NCBI GenBank assembly: GCA_016699675.1
Contig: CP064985.1
Span: 496,001-560,000, forward strand
Length of the DNA stretch: 64,000 bases
Source: Austwickia sp.
GTDB lineage: Bacteria; Actinomycetota; Actinomycetes; Actinomycetales; Dermatophilaceae
Direction: 5' to 3'
In this document: positions 41,365 through 50,683 of the stretch, piece by piece
How positions within the stretch are numbered: position 1 is the stretch's first letter
Layout of the letters: each line of letters opens with the position of its first letter
Made by a program: the position numbers and the translations under genes
Notes under the pieces: model-generated
What the model was told of the DNA's origin: nothing
Database searches by the model: none
The model's input: only the letters and a program-made list of their open reading frames with translations

Positions 41365-43512
41365 TCAGCTCTTGCCCATCAGCGGCATCCACCGCTTGTA
41401 CTCGGCCAGCGCCCGCGGGTTCTGCCCCGAGATCAGGTCCGAACGGATGTAGGAACCGGTCTCGTGGAAGTAGCTCTCGTACTGCACCCACTCCGCGTTG
41501 GCCTTCAGCCATGAGTACACGAAGTTGATGTACGTCGGGTTGTCGCCGCCACTGGCGTCGTTGGCCGGGGCGATCCCCCACTCGGGCAGCACGAACCGCT
41601 TGTTGTGCGCCTTGGCGAAGTTCAGCCAGTAGTTCCAGCCGTACTTGCTGTCGCGGTGCTCGGCGATGTTGGCCTCGTTGGTGTAGCCGGGCCACCAGTC
41701 GTAGGCGTCCATGCCGATGAAGTCGACATAGGCGTCACCGGGGTAGAAGACGCCCGCGTCCTCGGTGCCGGTCTGGCCGCGTCCCTCGTTGGGGACCCAG
41801 GAGATGCGCAGCTGGGAGCCGCCGCGACGGATCGCGGTGACGGCCTGGCGGTAGGCCGCCTTCCACTGCTCCGCGGACGCCGGGTAGGCGCTGTGCGGCC
41901 AGCCGTTGAGGTTCATCTCCCAGCCCAGGCGGATGTACGCCTTCGGGAACCGCGCGGAGATCATCGAGGCCATGGCCTGCCACTGCTGGTTGTAGCCGCC
42001 GGCAGCCGCGGTGCCGAGGTTGCCGTCCTCGGGCCACAGCGGCACGGCGACCTCCAGGTTGCCCGTGTAACCGGCCGGGAGCCGCTCGGAGTCCATGAAC
42101 CAGGGGTTCTGCATCTCCGACCAGTTCTCCCGCGAGGGCGCGACGGAGATGATGTCGACCTTGCGGCCGCGCAGCGCCTCCAGCTGGGAGACGCGCGAGG
42201 CCTCGTGCATGGTGAAGCCGCCCGAGTCGAACAGCATGCCGCTGCGGGTGCCCTTGGTGGAGCCAGTCGGCGCCGGGGTGGTCGGGGGCGTCGTCGTGCT
42301 CGTGGTGGGCTTGGGCGCGGGCGCCGATGTCGTGGGGGCACTCGTCGGCGCAGTGGTGGGAGCAGTCGTGGGCGCGCTGGTCGGCGCCGTCGTGGGCGCG
42401 CTGGACGGCGAACTCGGAGCGGGAGACTGCGGTGAGATCACGGACACCTTGGCCAGTTGGATCGCGGAGACGACCGCGCCGTCCACCTTACGGGGGAAGC
42501 CGAGGTCGAGCTGGCCATCGCTCACCGTGGTCGTGAAGGTCCGGTCGTACGCCGTGTTGGCGCCGACGGCCTTGACGATGTCGATGCCCGACAGCTTCGT
42601 CTGGCCCTCCGCGGTGACGTCGAAGACGCGCTGTCCGGCGGCGCTGAAGTAGGACTCCCGCATCTTCAGCGTGACCTCGTAGGTGCCGTTGGGCACGCTG
42701 CGGCTCCAGCTGGTCGGGAAGACCCAGCCGTCGCGGTAGATCGCGTCGTCGCTGGTGCCACGGACATCGCCGGTGGCGCCGTACGGGTTGTTGCCGAGCC
42801 AGCCGCCCCGGATGCCGTTGCGGGCCTCCCAGGTGTTGCCGGCGGTGTCCTTGACCGCGCCGTTGCCCATCGATACCCGGGCGACGACCTCAGTGCGCGT
42901 CGTGGGGTTGAACGTGGGGGCGGTGGTGGTCGGCGCCGTGCTGCCGCCGAGCGACGTGATCTCGATCCCTGATACCAGGGCGCTGTCCTTCGTGGCCGTG
43001 AAGCCGAGGTTCAGCTGGCCGTCGGCGACGGTGACGTCGAAGCTGCGGTCGTAAGCGGTGTCTTTACCCGCGGCCGCAACAATGTCCAAGTCCGTGAGCG
43101 CAGGTTTACCTTCGGCGGACACCGAGAAGACGCGCTGCCCGGGCTGGGTCCACCAGCTCTCGCGCATCTTGAGGGTAACCCGATAATTGCCATTAGCAAT
43201 GGGCTTGTCCCAGCGGGACATTCGGACCATCTCGGAGAAATACAGCTGGCCATCAGCGGTATTCTTTACATCACCGGCACGCCAATAATCCTGGCTGCGG
43301 TCACCTTGATTGAATCCGCTCGCGGCCTGCCATGCGCGGCCTTGCGAGTCCGTCACGACAGACGTTCCGGCGGTCATCCGGAAGATGGAGACACCAGCGG
43401 CTTCTGCACTGGTGGAGGCTGCAATGGAGGCGCCTCCCGCAAGGGCGGGAAGGGCCAGGAAAGACAGTGCCATTGCCATGGGGCGGCGGCGTAGGGGTGA
43501 TTTCGAGGGCAT
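41365..43512 (-). CDS. secreted GH26-like glycosidase with two malectin-like domains
   Basis: A 715-residue exported protein: signal peptide (1-39, MALSFLALPALAGGASIAA), malectin-like domain 1 (about 40-190), malectin-like domain 2 (about 205-360), a Pro/Thr/Ala-repeat linker (about 365-425), then a TIM-barrel catalytic domain. The proposed acid/base is E532 in RLGWEMNLNGW and the nucleophile E644 in LPEWGI, as in GH26. Substrate is probably a beta-glycan, perhaps the polymer of this locus. It is transcribed opposite to the other genes, from the 43513-44035 region. Confidence 0.85.
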   Translation of the reverse strand: MPSKSPLRRRPMAMALSFLALPALAGGASIAASTSAEAAGVSIFRMTAGTSVVTDSQGRAWQAASGFNQGDRSQDYWRAGDVKNTADGQLYFSEMVRMSRWDKPIANGNYRVTLKMRESWWTQPGQRVFSVSAEGKPALTDLDIVAAAGKDTAYDRSFDVTVADGQLNLGFTATKDSALVSGIEITSLGGSTAPTTTAPTFNPTTRTEVVARVSMGNGAVKDTAGNTWEARNGIRGGWLGNNPYGATGDVRGTSDDAIYRDGWVFPTSWSRSVPNGTYEVTLKMRESYFSAAGQRVFDVTAEGQTKLSGIDIVKAVGANTAYDRTFTTTVSDGQLDLGFPRKVDGAVVSAIQLAKVSVISPQSPAPSSPSSAPTTAPTSAPTTAPTTAPTSAPTTSAPAPKPTTSTTTPPTTPAPTGSTKGTRSGMLFDSGGFTMHEASRVSQLEALRGRKVDIISVAPSRENWSEMQNPWFMDSERLPAGYTGNLEVAVPLWPEDGNLGTAAAGGYNQQWQAMASMISARFPKAYIRLGWEMNLNGWPHSAYPASAEQWKAAYRQAVTAIRRGGSQLRISWVPNEGRGQTGTEDAGVFYPGDAYVDFIGMDAYDWWPGYTNEANIAEHRDSKYGWNYWLNFAKAHNKRFVLPEWGIAPANDASGGDNPTYINFVYSWLKANAEWVQYESYFHETGSYIRSDLISGQNPRALAEYKRWMPLMGKS

Positions 43513-44035
43513 CAGCTAAACCTCAATCAGCAGGGGACGCCTAACCCTTCGTCCACCCACTTAGGCACATGAGCGTTCCATGGGCACTCCCCCAGAGGAA
43601 GCGATCAATGGCGGCACAAGGAATAGATTATGTCAACATTCCTTGGGTGGGCCGCACTCTTCTCGACGCTTGTTCGGCATCCCCCCCGACAACTTGAGGG
43701 AAAGGTCCGTGGAAAATAGCCACACCGGAGCCGGACCGAGTGCCCGACTGGCAGGAGTCGACCTCCGGGACGGGCGCCGTACAGCACTCTCGCCGCCCCG
43801 GAATCCCTTAAGAATCATTGGAATTCGAGCGGCCTGGGCCGGCCCGGGCAGGTTGCGCCCCCCGTGCCGGTCGCCTAGTGTGACGAACGTCCGACGCAGA
43901 AGCGGCAGAGGGGATTCAGCCGCGTGAGATGCGGCTGCGCCAGGCACCCGTGGGAGCGGGTCGTCGCAGGCGAGGACAGCGGGTGGGGGCAATGAAGAGC
44001 ACGCTTGGGGGCTGGGAACCAGGGGGTTTGGGCAA
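43513..44035. other. 523-bp divergent intergenic region
   Basis: Separates the GH26-like gene (minus) from the priming transferase (plus) and is less GC-rich than its surroundings. It contains an AAGGAAT...ATTCCTT inverted repeat around 43618-43643, a TTGACA on the minus strand at 43631-43636, and the plus-strand promoter at 43853-43881. A CAGCCGC/GCGGCTG hairpin lies in the leader near 43918. No gene seen. Confidence 0.5.
43853..43881 (+). promoter_or_regulatory. probable sigma-70-type promoter of the exopolysaccharide operon
   Basis: TTGCGC (43853-43858) and TAGTGT (43876-43881) separated by exactly 17 bp, about 155 bp before the GTG of the priming transferase. The long leader could carry further control. 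Confidence 0.55.
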
Positions 44036-45568
44036 GTGACCACGACCAGCAGGCCACGCGAGGCTGCCACGACGGCGGCCCGACACACGATCCGACCGGC
44101 CACCGGCGCCACCACTGCCGGCCCGTGGGAGATCCCGGGCCGACAGATCGACGGGCTCCGCGACTACGCCGTACGGCGTCGCGGGTGGCACGAGCCCTAC
44201 CTGCGCCGCATCGTGGCGGGCGACATCCTCGTCGCCGCGATCGCCGGCGCGCTCGGCGCCCAGTGGGGGCCGCAGGCCTTCGTCCAGCAGCACTACTGGA
44301 CGGTCGCCGCCCTGGGGCTCGTGATCTGGCCCTTCCTGATCTGGCTGGCCCGCGGTTACGAGCACCGCCACCTGGCCGTCACGGTGGACGAATACCGCGC
44401 CGTCAACCGCGCGGCCCTCATCCTGTTCGGCCTGGTGGGCGCCGTCTCGGTCGTCATCAACGAGACCGTCAGCCGGGCCTTCCTGCTCATCTGGCTGCCG
44501 TCGCTCTACGCCTTGAGCACCCTGCTGCGCGTCGGCCTGCGCGGCTGGCTGCACCGGCAGCGCGCCAAGGGTTTGATGATGCAGCGCGCGCTCCTGGTAG
44601 GCAACCGGGACGCTGTGGAGAGCCTCGCGCTGAGCCTGCGCCGCTGCTCCCGAGAGGGCCTGCTCCCGATCGCGGCCTGCACCGAGGCCGCGGGGCAGTC
44701 GCCGCACCGCGTCGCCGGCCTGCCCATCCTCGGGGACCCGCGGAGGGCGTCCGAGGTCGTCGAGCAGAGCCGCGCCGATGTGGTCATCGTCACGAGCGAG
44801 CCGCGGCTCTCCGGAGCCGGCCTGCGTCGGCTCGCCTGGCGCCTGGACTCCCTCGACGTCGAGCTGTTGGTGTCGACCGGACTCATCGATGTCGCGGGGC
44901 CGCGCCTGAGCATCCGGCCCTCGGAGGACACCTCCCTGCTGCACATCGAGCGTCCCGCGGCGAGCCGGCTGCACCACATCGGCAAGGCGCTGATGGATCG
45001 CGTCCTGTCCTTCCTGCTGATCATCTTGTGCAGCCCGCTGCTCCTCGGGGCGGCATTGGCCATCAAGCTGGACTCGAAGGGTCCGGTGTTCTACACCCAG
45101 ACCCGAATCGGACGGCAGGGCCGCCCGTTCCGCATCTTCAAGTTCCGCACCATGGTGGTCGACGCGGACAAGCAGTTGGCCAAGCTCATGGCCAACAACG
45201 AGGGCAACACGGTGCAGTTCAAGATGAAGCGCGATCCACGCGTCACCTCGGTCGGCCAGTTCCTGCGGACCTACTCGGTGGATGAGCTGCCGCAGCTGTT
45301 CAACGTCCTGCTCGGCACCATGTCGCTCGTCGGCCCGCGCCCGCAGAGCCAGGCCGAGGTGGACCGCTACGCCCCCGATGACCTGCGTCGCCTGCATGTC
45401 CGTCCGGGCATGACGGGGCTGTGGCAGGTCAGCGGCCGCAGCGACCTGAGCTGGGAGGACTCGATCCGGCTGGACCTGCGCTATGTGGACAACTGGTCCC
45501 CCACGTTCGACCTGCGCATCATGCTGCGGACGTTCCGGGCCGTCCTGGCGGGGTCCGGGGCCTACTAG
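44036..45568 (+). CDS. polyprenyl glycosylphosphotransferase (initiating exopolysaccharide transferase)
   Basis: A 510-residue enzyme that loads the first sugar-phosphate on undecaprenyl phosphate. Membrane helices fill about 55-190, a Rossmann-like domain follows (about 195-300), then TM5 and the bacterial sugar transferase domain from about 315. Signatures seen: KFRTMVVDAD, DELPQLFNVLLGTMSLVGPRP (catalytic DE dyad) and RPGMTGLWQVSGRS. GTG start. First gene of a tightly packed plus-strand group running to 50683. The sugar (glucose or galactose type) cannot be told. Confidence 0.93.
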   Translation: MTTTSRPREAATTAARHTIRPATGATTAGPWEIPGRQIDGLRDYAVRRRGWHEPYLRRIVAGDILVAAIAGALGAQWGPQAFVQQHYWTVAALGLVIWPFLIWLARGYEHRHLAVTVDEYRAVNRAALILFGLVGAVSVVINETVSRAFLLIWLPSLYALSTLLRVGLRGWLHRQRAKGLMMQRALLVGNRDAVESLALSLRRCSREGLLPIAACTEAAGQSPHRVAGLPILGDPRRASEVVEQSRADVVIVTSEPRLSGAGLRRLAWRLDSLDVELLVSTGLIDVAGPRLSIRPSEDTSLLHIERPAASRLHHIGKALMDRVLSFLLIILCSPLLLGAALAIKLDSKGPVFYTQTRIGRQGRPFRIFKFRTMVVDADKQLAKLMANNEGNTVQFKMKRDPRVTSVGQFLRTYSVDELPQLFNVLLGTMSLVGPRPQSQAEVDRYAPDDLRRLHVRPGMTGLWQVSGRSDLSWEDSIRLDLRYVDNWSPTFDLRIMLRTFRAVLAGSGAY

Positions 45569-45661
45569 CCCGGCCGGGCCCACCCGATTGGACGGTCGTC
45601 CTACACCCTGCAGTAAGCTGACCCAGGGCCATTCGAGACACCAGCATCGCCCGGGGGGGTC

Positions 45662-46741
45662 ATGCACGCACACGTAGTCAGCGTCGTCATGCCGACGCTG
45701 AACGAGGAAGCCTGCGTCGCCGACGCGGTCGCCTCGGTTCTGGCGCAGCAAGACGTCTCCATCGAGTTGCTGGTCGTTGACGGCGCGTCCACGGACCGTA
45801 CGCCGCAGATCGTGGCCGCCCTCGCGCAGGACGATCCCCGCATCCGGCTGTTGCACAACCCCGCCGTCACCATCCCCGCCGCACTCAACCTCGGCTTGGC
45901 CCATGCCACCGGCGACTTCATCGCCCGGGTGGACGCCCACGCCACCGTGACCCCGGACTACCTGGCCCGCGCCCTGCGGCGCCTGAGCGACGACCCCGGG
46001 CTGGTCGCCGTGGGCGGGCTTCGCCGCGGGGTCTCGAGCACGTCGACCGGGCGCGCGGTGGCGCTCGCCCTGTCCAGCCGCTTCGGCGTGGGCGACAGCA
46101 TCAACCATTACGCGACGAGCTACCAGGAGACCGACCACGCCTCCTTCGGCGTCTACCGGATCGAGCAGGCGCGCGCCGTGGGCGGCTGGGACGAGACGTT
46201 GCTCGTCAACGAGGACGTCGACTTCGACCTGCGCCTCATGGCCGCCGGCGGCCGGATCGGCTTCGACCCCGAGATGGTGATTCGTTGGGAGGTCCGGCCC
46301 ACCATTCCGGCCTTCTTCGCCCAGTACCGTCGCTATGGCCGAGGCAAGGCGGCCATGGTCCGCAAGAACGGCCGTGGCGCCGTGCGGCCGCGACACCTGG
46401 CCGCGCCGGCGGCCGTGGTCGGCACCGCCTGCTGCGTGCTGCTGTCCCCCCGCCGACCTCAGGCCTTGGCCCTGCTCACGCCGTACGCGCTCGGCGTGAC
46501 CGCCGCCTCGGCGGCCGCGTGGCGCTCCCGTGGCACCGACGGGTCGACCAACGCGGCCGCGCTACCCGCGGCCTTCGCCGCCATGCACTACGGCTGGGGC
46601 CTCGGCTTTCTGGAGGGCCTGCTGCTGGGCGCCCCGCCGGCCCTCGCCAGCGCCGGCGGTCCCGCCAGCGCCGGCGGTCCCGCCGCCGCCGCGTCCGGAA
46701 CGACCGCTGCGGGCCCGACCCCGGCGGGGGCGGCGCGATGA
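45662..46741 (+). CDS. GT2 glycosyltransferase (ExoA-like)
   Basis: A 359-residue GT-A enzyme: VVMPTLNEEACVADAV start, VDGASTD loop, metal-binding VDAHA (DxH variant of DxD), and a NEDVDFDLRLMAAGGRI acceptor motif. Two or three C-terminal hydrophobic segments resemble the ExoA succinoglycan transferase layout. An Ala/Gly/Pro-rich tail of about 35 residues carries a short ASAGGP repeat. ATGA overlap with the deacetylase shows coupling. Confidence 0.88.
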   Translation: MHAHVVSVVMPTLNEEACVADAVASVLAQQDVSIELLVVDGASTDRTPQIVAALAQDDPRIRLLHNPAVTIPAALNLGLAHATGDFIARVDAHATVTPDYLARALRRLSDDPGLVAVGGLRRGVSSTSTGRAVALALSSRFGVGDSINHYATSYQETDHASFGVYRIEQARAVGGWDETLLVNEDVDFDLRLMAAGGRIGFDPEMVIRWEVRPTIPAFFAQYRRYGRGKAAMVRKNGRGAVRPRHLAAPAAVVGTACCVLLSPRRPQALALLTPYALGVTAASAAAWRSRGTDGSTNAAALPAAFAAMHYGWGLGFLEGLLLGAPPALASAGGPASAGGPAAAASGTTAAGPTPAGAAR

Positions 46742-47550
46742 GCGCCCGAGCGCAGGGCCTGCGCGCCTCGCTGGCCTCCGTCGACCGCGGCCTGCTGCTC
46801 CACCGCGCCAAGCTGGAGGCCGGCGACATCATGGAGTCGGTGAGCCCCGCCGCCCTGGGCGTGCTCGCCTCGGTGCGGACGACTCGCCCGCGGTTCGCCA
46901 TGACGTACGACGACGGTCCGCACCCGCTGATCACCCCCCGCATCCTGGAGGTCCTCGCGCGCTGGGACGCCAAGGCCGTGTTCTTCGTCCTGGTCGGCAA
47001 CGCGCTGGCGCACCCCGCGACGCTTGAGGCCGTGTGCGCCGCGGGGCACGAGGTGGGGCTGCACGGCATGGATCATCGGCACATCCTGGGTGCCTCCGCC
47101 GCACAGCTGACCACGCGCCTGCGCGAGGGGCGAGACCGCCTGGCGGATCTCACGGGTCGACCCGTCATCTGGTACCGGCCGCCGCACGGCCTCGTCAACC
47201 GGGTCGGGCATCGCGTCGTCCGCGACCTGGGCATGACCCCCGTGCACTGGAACCGCACCGGGTGGGACTGGAACGCCACCTCCGAGGAACGCCGCGCCAC
47301 CGTGGCCACGATGGGAGTGCGCCGCGGGAACATCATCCTGTTGCACGATGCCCCCAACGAGGCCGACCCTGGCTGCTCTCTCGACGAGGTGCTCGACATT
47401 AGGAGCACGTTGACCGAACGGATCTTGGCTACCTACGCCGCCGCGGGGCTGCAGGCCGACACGCTGAGCGAGGCGCTGACCGGCGGCTCGCCGTCCTATC
47501 GCACCCACCTGAACTGGTCGGCGAAGACCGCGACCTACCAGCCGTCATGA
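46738..47550 (+). CDS. polysaccharide deacetylase (NodB/CE4)
   Basis: A 270-residue CE4 enzyme removing acetyl groups from N-acetylated sugars. Motif 1 TYDDGPH (catalytic base and metal Asp), motif 2 HEVGLHGMDH (two metal histidines), motif 3 WYRPPHG and a late LLHDAP histidine are all present. No signal peptide is apparent, so action may be on the lipid-linked intermediate, or export is non-standard. Overlaps genes on both sides by 4 bp. Confidence 0.9.
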   Translation: MSARAQGLRASLASVDRGLLLHRAKLEAGDIMESVSPAALGVLASVRTTRPRFAMTYDDGPHPLITPRILEVLARWDAKAVFFVLVGNALAHPATLEAVCAAGHEVGLHGMDHRHILGASAAQLTTRLREGRDRLADLTGRPVIWYRPPHGLVNRVGHRVVRDLGMTPVHWNRTGWDWNATSEERRATVATMGVRRGNIILLHDAPNEADPGCSLDEVLDIRSTLTERILATYAAAGLQADTLSEALTGGSPSYRTHLNWSAKTATYQPS

Positions 47551-48671
47551 GCAGGCGTCGCCTCCGCCCCGCACTGGCGTTCACCGCCGCCCTGCTGGCG
47601 GTCAGTGCCTGCAGCTCGCCGGAGCCACCGCCCCCGTCGGAGACGCAATCGCCGACGTCCTCTCGGCCGCCGGCCCCCCCCGTGCAGACCCCGAACGCCA
47701 AGGTGCCCGCACCGGCCACGGCGGCCCCGGCTGTGCTGACGGCCACGGAGCCCACCTTTAATCTGCGCAAGGACCCGACCGCCAAGCGGCGCTACCTGTC
47801 GGGGATCTGGCTTGGTGGGTTCACCCCGCAGCCGCTGGCGCGATTCGGAGCTTGGCGCGGCGCACCCGTCGAAACCGCCACCAGCTACACGTCGTACGAG
47901 AGCTGGGACGTGATGCGCGACGACTGGACCATCAAGGCGATGGCCGGTTTCGAGGGCACGCTGATCTTCGGCGTCCCGGTGCTCCCCGCCAAGGGCGGGA
48001 ATTCATCCCTCGCGGCAGTAGCCGACGGAAAACACGACGACACCTGGCGGCAGATCGTCGCCAACCTGCAGAAGAACGGCCGCGCGGACACGCTGGTCCG
48101 GGTCGCCCCGGAGGCCAACGGGAGCCGTTGGTCCTCCTGGGGCGCCGACGCCAAGACCGCCGAGGACTACAAGGCGGCCTTCCGTCGCGTGGTCGCCGTC
48201 ATGCGGGCGGCCGAGCCGAAGCTGCGGTTCGTCTTCGACATCAGCTGCGGTGCCGAGGTCGTGGGCGACACCAACCGGATGGCCCCGCTGGAGCGGTTGT
48301 ACCCCGGGGACGACGTGGTCGACGTCGTGGGGTGCGACGTGTACGACGAGAACGAGATGCGCTTCGACGGCGTCCCCGAGCACCTCGGCGGCACGGAGAA
48401 GGGACCCAACGTCGGCGAGGTGCTGGACTTCGCCAAGCGGCACGGCAAGCCCATGGCGATTCCCGAATGGGGTCTGCATCAGCAGCTGGGCCCAGGCGAC
48501 CACCCGGAGTTCATCGAGACGATGCGCGCCTTCCTCGACAAGCACGCCGAGGACATCCTGTTCGAGAACTACTTCAGCGAGTCCGGCACAGACTTGGGAT
48601 CCGGGATCTTCGAGAAGGATCAGAATCCGCGATCCGCGCAGAAGTACCGTGAGCTCTGGCGAAACCGTTAG
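47547..48671 (+). CDS. GH26-like lipoprotein glycosidase
   Basis: A 374-residue lipoprotein (lipobox AVSA-C22) with a Pro-rich spacer to about 70 and a GH26-like barrel. The acid/base candidate is E189 in RVAPEANGSRWSSWG and the nucleophile E307 in IPEWGL, in the same order as the larger enzyme at 41365-43512. It lacks malectin domains. Coupled to the deacetylase by ATGA, so it is produced with the polymer machinery and probably trims or releases it at the membrane surface. Confidence 0.84.
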   Translation: MSRRRLRPALAFTAALLAVSACSSPEPPPPSETQSPTSSRPPAPPVQTPNAKVPAPATAAPAVLTATEPTFNLRKDPTAKRRYLSGIWLGGFTPQPLARFGAWRGAPVETATSYTSYESWDVMRDDWTIKAMAGFEGTLIFGVPVLPAKGGNSSLAAVADGKHDDTWRQIVANLQKNGRADTLVRVAPEANGSRWSSWGADAKTAEDYKAAFRRVVAVMRAAEPKLRFVFDISCGAEVVGDTNRMAPLERLYPGDDVVDVVGCDVYDENEMRFDGVPEHLGGTEKGPNVGEVLDFAKRHGKPMAIPEWGLHQQLGPGDHPEFIETMRAFLDKHAEDILFENYFSESGTDLGSGIFEKDQNPRSAQKYRELWRNR

Positions 48672-48731
48672 TCGCCACAACGACGCCCGGCCGCGATCCG
48701 GCACCGGGCCCCGACAGGAGACGAGATCACC

Positions 48732-49736
48732 ATGGATGACGGCAACACCCCGGACCTAGAGGTCGTCATCGTGACCTATCGGAGCAGGCCCCACATCGAG
48801 GCCCTCCGGACGACGTGGGGCGCCAGCCTGCAGGTGGTCGTCGTGGACAACTCGGGCAACGCCGACGGCGTCCGCGAGGTCGTCGACGACGCGCCGGGCT
48901 GGCGGTTCCTCGACGGGGGCGGCCAGGGCTACGCGCGGGCGGCCAACCTCGGCGCGCTCAGCTCCACCGCGACGCACGTCGCCTTCGTCAATCCGGATTC
49001 GCGGCCCTCGGTCGCGGACATCCGCGAGCTGTCCCGCCGACTCGCGGCCGACCCGGGCGCCATCTCCTACTCGGCCACCATGCTCGATCACGAGGGCGGC
49101 ACCGAGATCGGGACGGCCGGCTGGGAACCGACCACCGCTCGGGCCCTGGTCTACGCCACCGGCCTCCACAAGCTGGCGCATCGGCGGGGGATCTACGCCA
49201 AGCCGCGGCCCGCCGAGCGCTGCCTCGTGGATTGGACCAGCGGGGCCTGCCTCGTGGTCGACATGGCCAAGTTCCGCGAGGTCGGCGGCTACGACGAACA
49301 GTTCTACGTCTACTCCGAGGACATGTCGCTGGGCCGGGTGGCGCGCGCACACGGTTACCGCCAGGTGCTGGTGCCGGATCTGACCATCAGGCACGCCGAG
49401 GGCAACTCCGGGGCCCCGTCGGTCGAGATGAGCCGGCTGCGTGGGGCGTCGTTCAGCGGCTACATGCGTGCCTACCACCCGGCCGCCCGCGCCCGGTCGG
49501 TCGTGGCCGCGTCGGCCGCCGGGACGGTGCTGCGCATGGTCCACGCGGCCGTCCTCGATCGTCCTCGGGCGCGCGGATACGCGGCCTATCTCGCCGGGCT
49601 CCTGACGCAGACCGCGACCGTCGGCGGGAAGGAAGTCGCCCAGGCTCGCCGGCGGGAGGTGCTGGGCCAGCGGGTGGGGCGGGCGCCGGCGCCGCTCGTT
49701 CCGGACGCCGCCAGGGGCTCGGTGGCCGTCCGATGA
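48732..49736 (+). CDS. GT2 glycosyltransferase (rhamnosyltransferase-like)
   Basis: A 334-residue GT-A enzyme: LEVVIVTYRSRPHIEAL, VVVDNSGNADG, NPDSRPS (nucleotide/metal motif), the DWTSGACLVVDMAKF strand and YVYSEDMSLGRVARAHGY. This pattern is typical of dTDP-rhamnosyl/GlfT-type enzymes, but donor identity is not certain. A GGAGACGAG site precedes ATG 48732. Its stop overlaps the next start (ATGA). Confidence 0.88.
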   Translation: MDDGNTPDLEVVIVTYRSRPHIEALRTTWGASLQVVVVDNSGNADGVREVVDDAPGWRFLDGGGQGYARAANLGALSSTATHVAFVNPDSRPSVADIRELSRRLAADPGAISYSATMLDHEGGTEIGTAGWEPTTARALVYATGLHKLAHRRGIYAKPRPAERCLVDWTSGACLVVDMAKFREVGGYDEQFYVYSEDMSLGRVARAHGYRQVLVPDLTIRHAEGNSGAPSVEMSRLRGASFSGYMRAYHPAARARSVVAASAAGTVLRMVHAAVLDRPRARGYAAYLAGLLTQTATVGGKEVAQARRREVLGQRVGRAPAPLVPDAARGSVAVR

Positions 49737-50683
49737 CGCCGCGCACCGCGTCGACGTACGGCGTGGTCATTCCGTGCAAGAACGAGGCCGCGGACATCGC
49801 CGACTGCGTCGCCGCACTGGCCGCCCAGACGCCGGCGCCGCAGCGGATCATCCTCATGGACAACGGTTCGACGGACGGCAGTCAGGCGCTCGCGGCGCCG
49901 TACGCCGAGGTGGTCGACGCCGCTGCGATCCGGGGCATCGGCGCGCTGCGCAATGCCGGCGCGGCCCGGCTCGACGCCGTGGACGTGATCGCCTTCGTCG
50001 ACGCCGACTGCGTCGTGACGCCCGGGTGGGCCCGCGGGATGCTCGACGCCATCTCGGGCGGCCTGGACGCGGCCGGGGAGCGCTGCCTGGCCCCCGAGAC
50101 GGACCCGTGGGTGGCGCGGCGTTGGGCCGTGCTGGAGGACACGCACGGGGGCACGCTGTTGTGGACCCAGGATCTCGCGGTCAGGTCCGAGGCGTTCGCC
50201 GCGGTCGGCGGCTTCGACGAGCGGTTGGCCACCCGGGAGGACAGCGACCTGTCCCAGCGGCTGATCGACGCCGGGTATCGCGTCGGGCGGGCCCCGGCCA
50301 TGGTGGCGATTCACCGAGGCTTCGCGCCGACGCTGCGCGCGTTCGCCCGGCGGGAACGGTGGCACACGTCGACGCGCGGCTGGTTCGCGTCCATGGGCCC
50401 GAAGAGCCAACTCCTCGTGCTGGGCGCGGCGTCTTGGGCGGTCGTGGGCGTGGGCACAGCGGTGGCGGGGGTCGCAACCCGCCGAATGGCCCCGGTTGGC
50501 TGGTGGGCCGCGCTGACGGCGGCGGCGCTTCCGCCGCTGGGCGTCGTGGGCGGACGGTCGCTACGACACGCGCCGGTTGACGGCGCCCTGCTGGCGTGGT
50601 GGGCGCTGGTGCGCGCCACGCGTCTGAGCCCCGCCGAGCTCCGAGACCTCAGAGAGTTGCGGGAGCTGCGCGGGGCGAGGTAG
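49733..50683 (+). CDS. GT2 glycosyltransferase
   Basis: A 316-residue GT-A enzyme: YGVVIPCKNEAADIADCV, MDNGSTDGS, FVDADCVVTPGW (DxD), and REDSDLSQRLIDAGYRV. The C-terminal region has one or two hydrophobic segments (LLVLGAASWAVVGVGTAVAG, WWAALTAAALPPLG). Its last 123 bp overlap the convergent flippase gene on the other strand. Donor and acceptor unknown. Confidence 0.87.
   Translation: MTPRTASTYGVVIPCKNEAADIADCVAALAAQTPAPQRIILMDNGSTDGSQALAAPYAEVVDAAAIRGIGALRNAGAARLDAVDVIAFVDADCVVTPGWARGMLDAISGGLDAAGERCLAPETDPWVARRWAVLEDTHGGTLLWTQDLAVRSEAFAAVGGFDERLATREDSDLSQRLIDAGYRVGRAPAMVAIHRGFAPTLRAFARRERWHTSTRGWFASMGPKSQLLVLGAASWAVVGVGTAVAGVATRRMAPVGWWAALTAAALPPLGVVGGRSLRHAPVDGALLAWWALVRATRLSPAELRDLRELRELRGAR

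Noticed and set aside
43513..44035. A c-di-GMP (GEMM) riboswitch in the polysaccharide leader
   Set aside because: No GCAAACC or GACGCAAAG-type core is present; only simple hairpins are seen.
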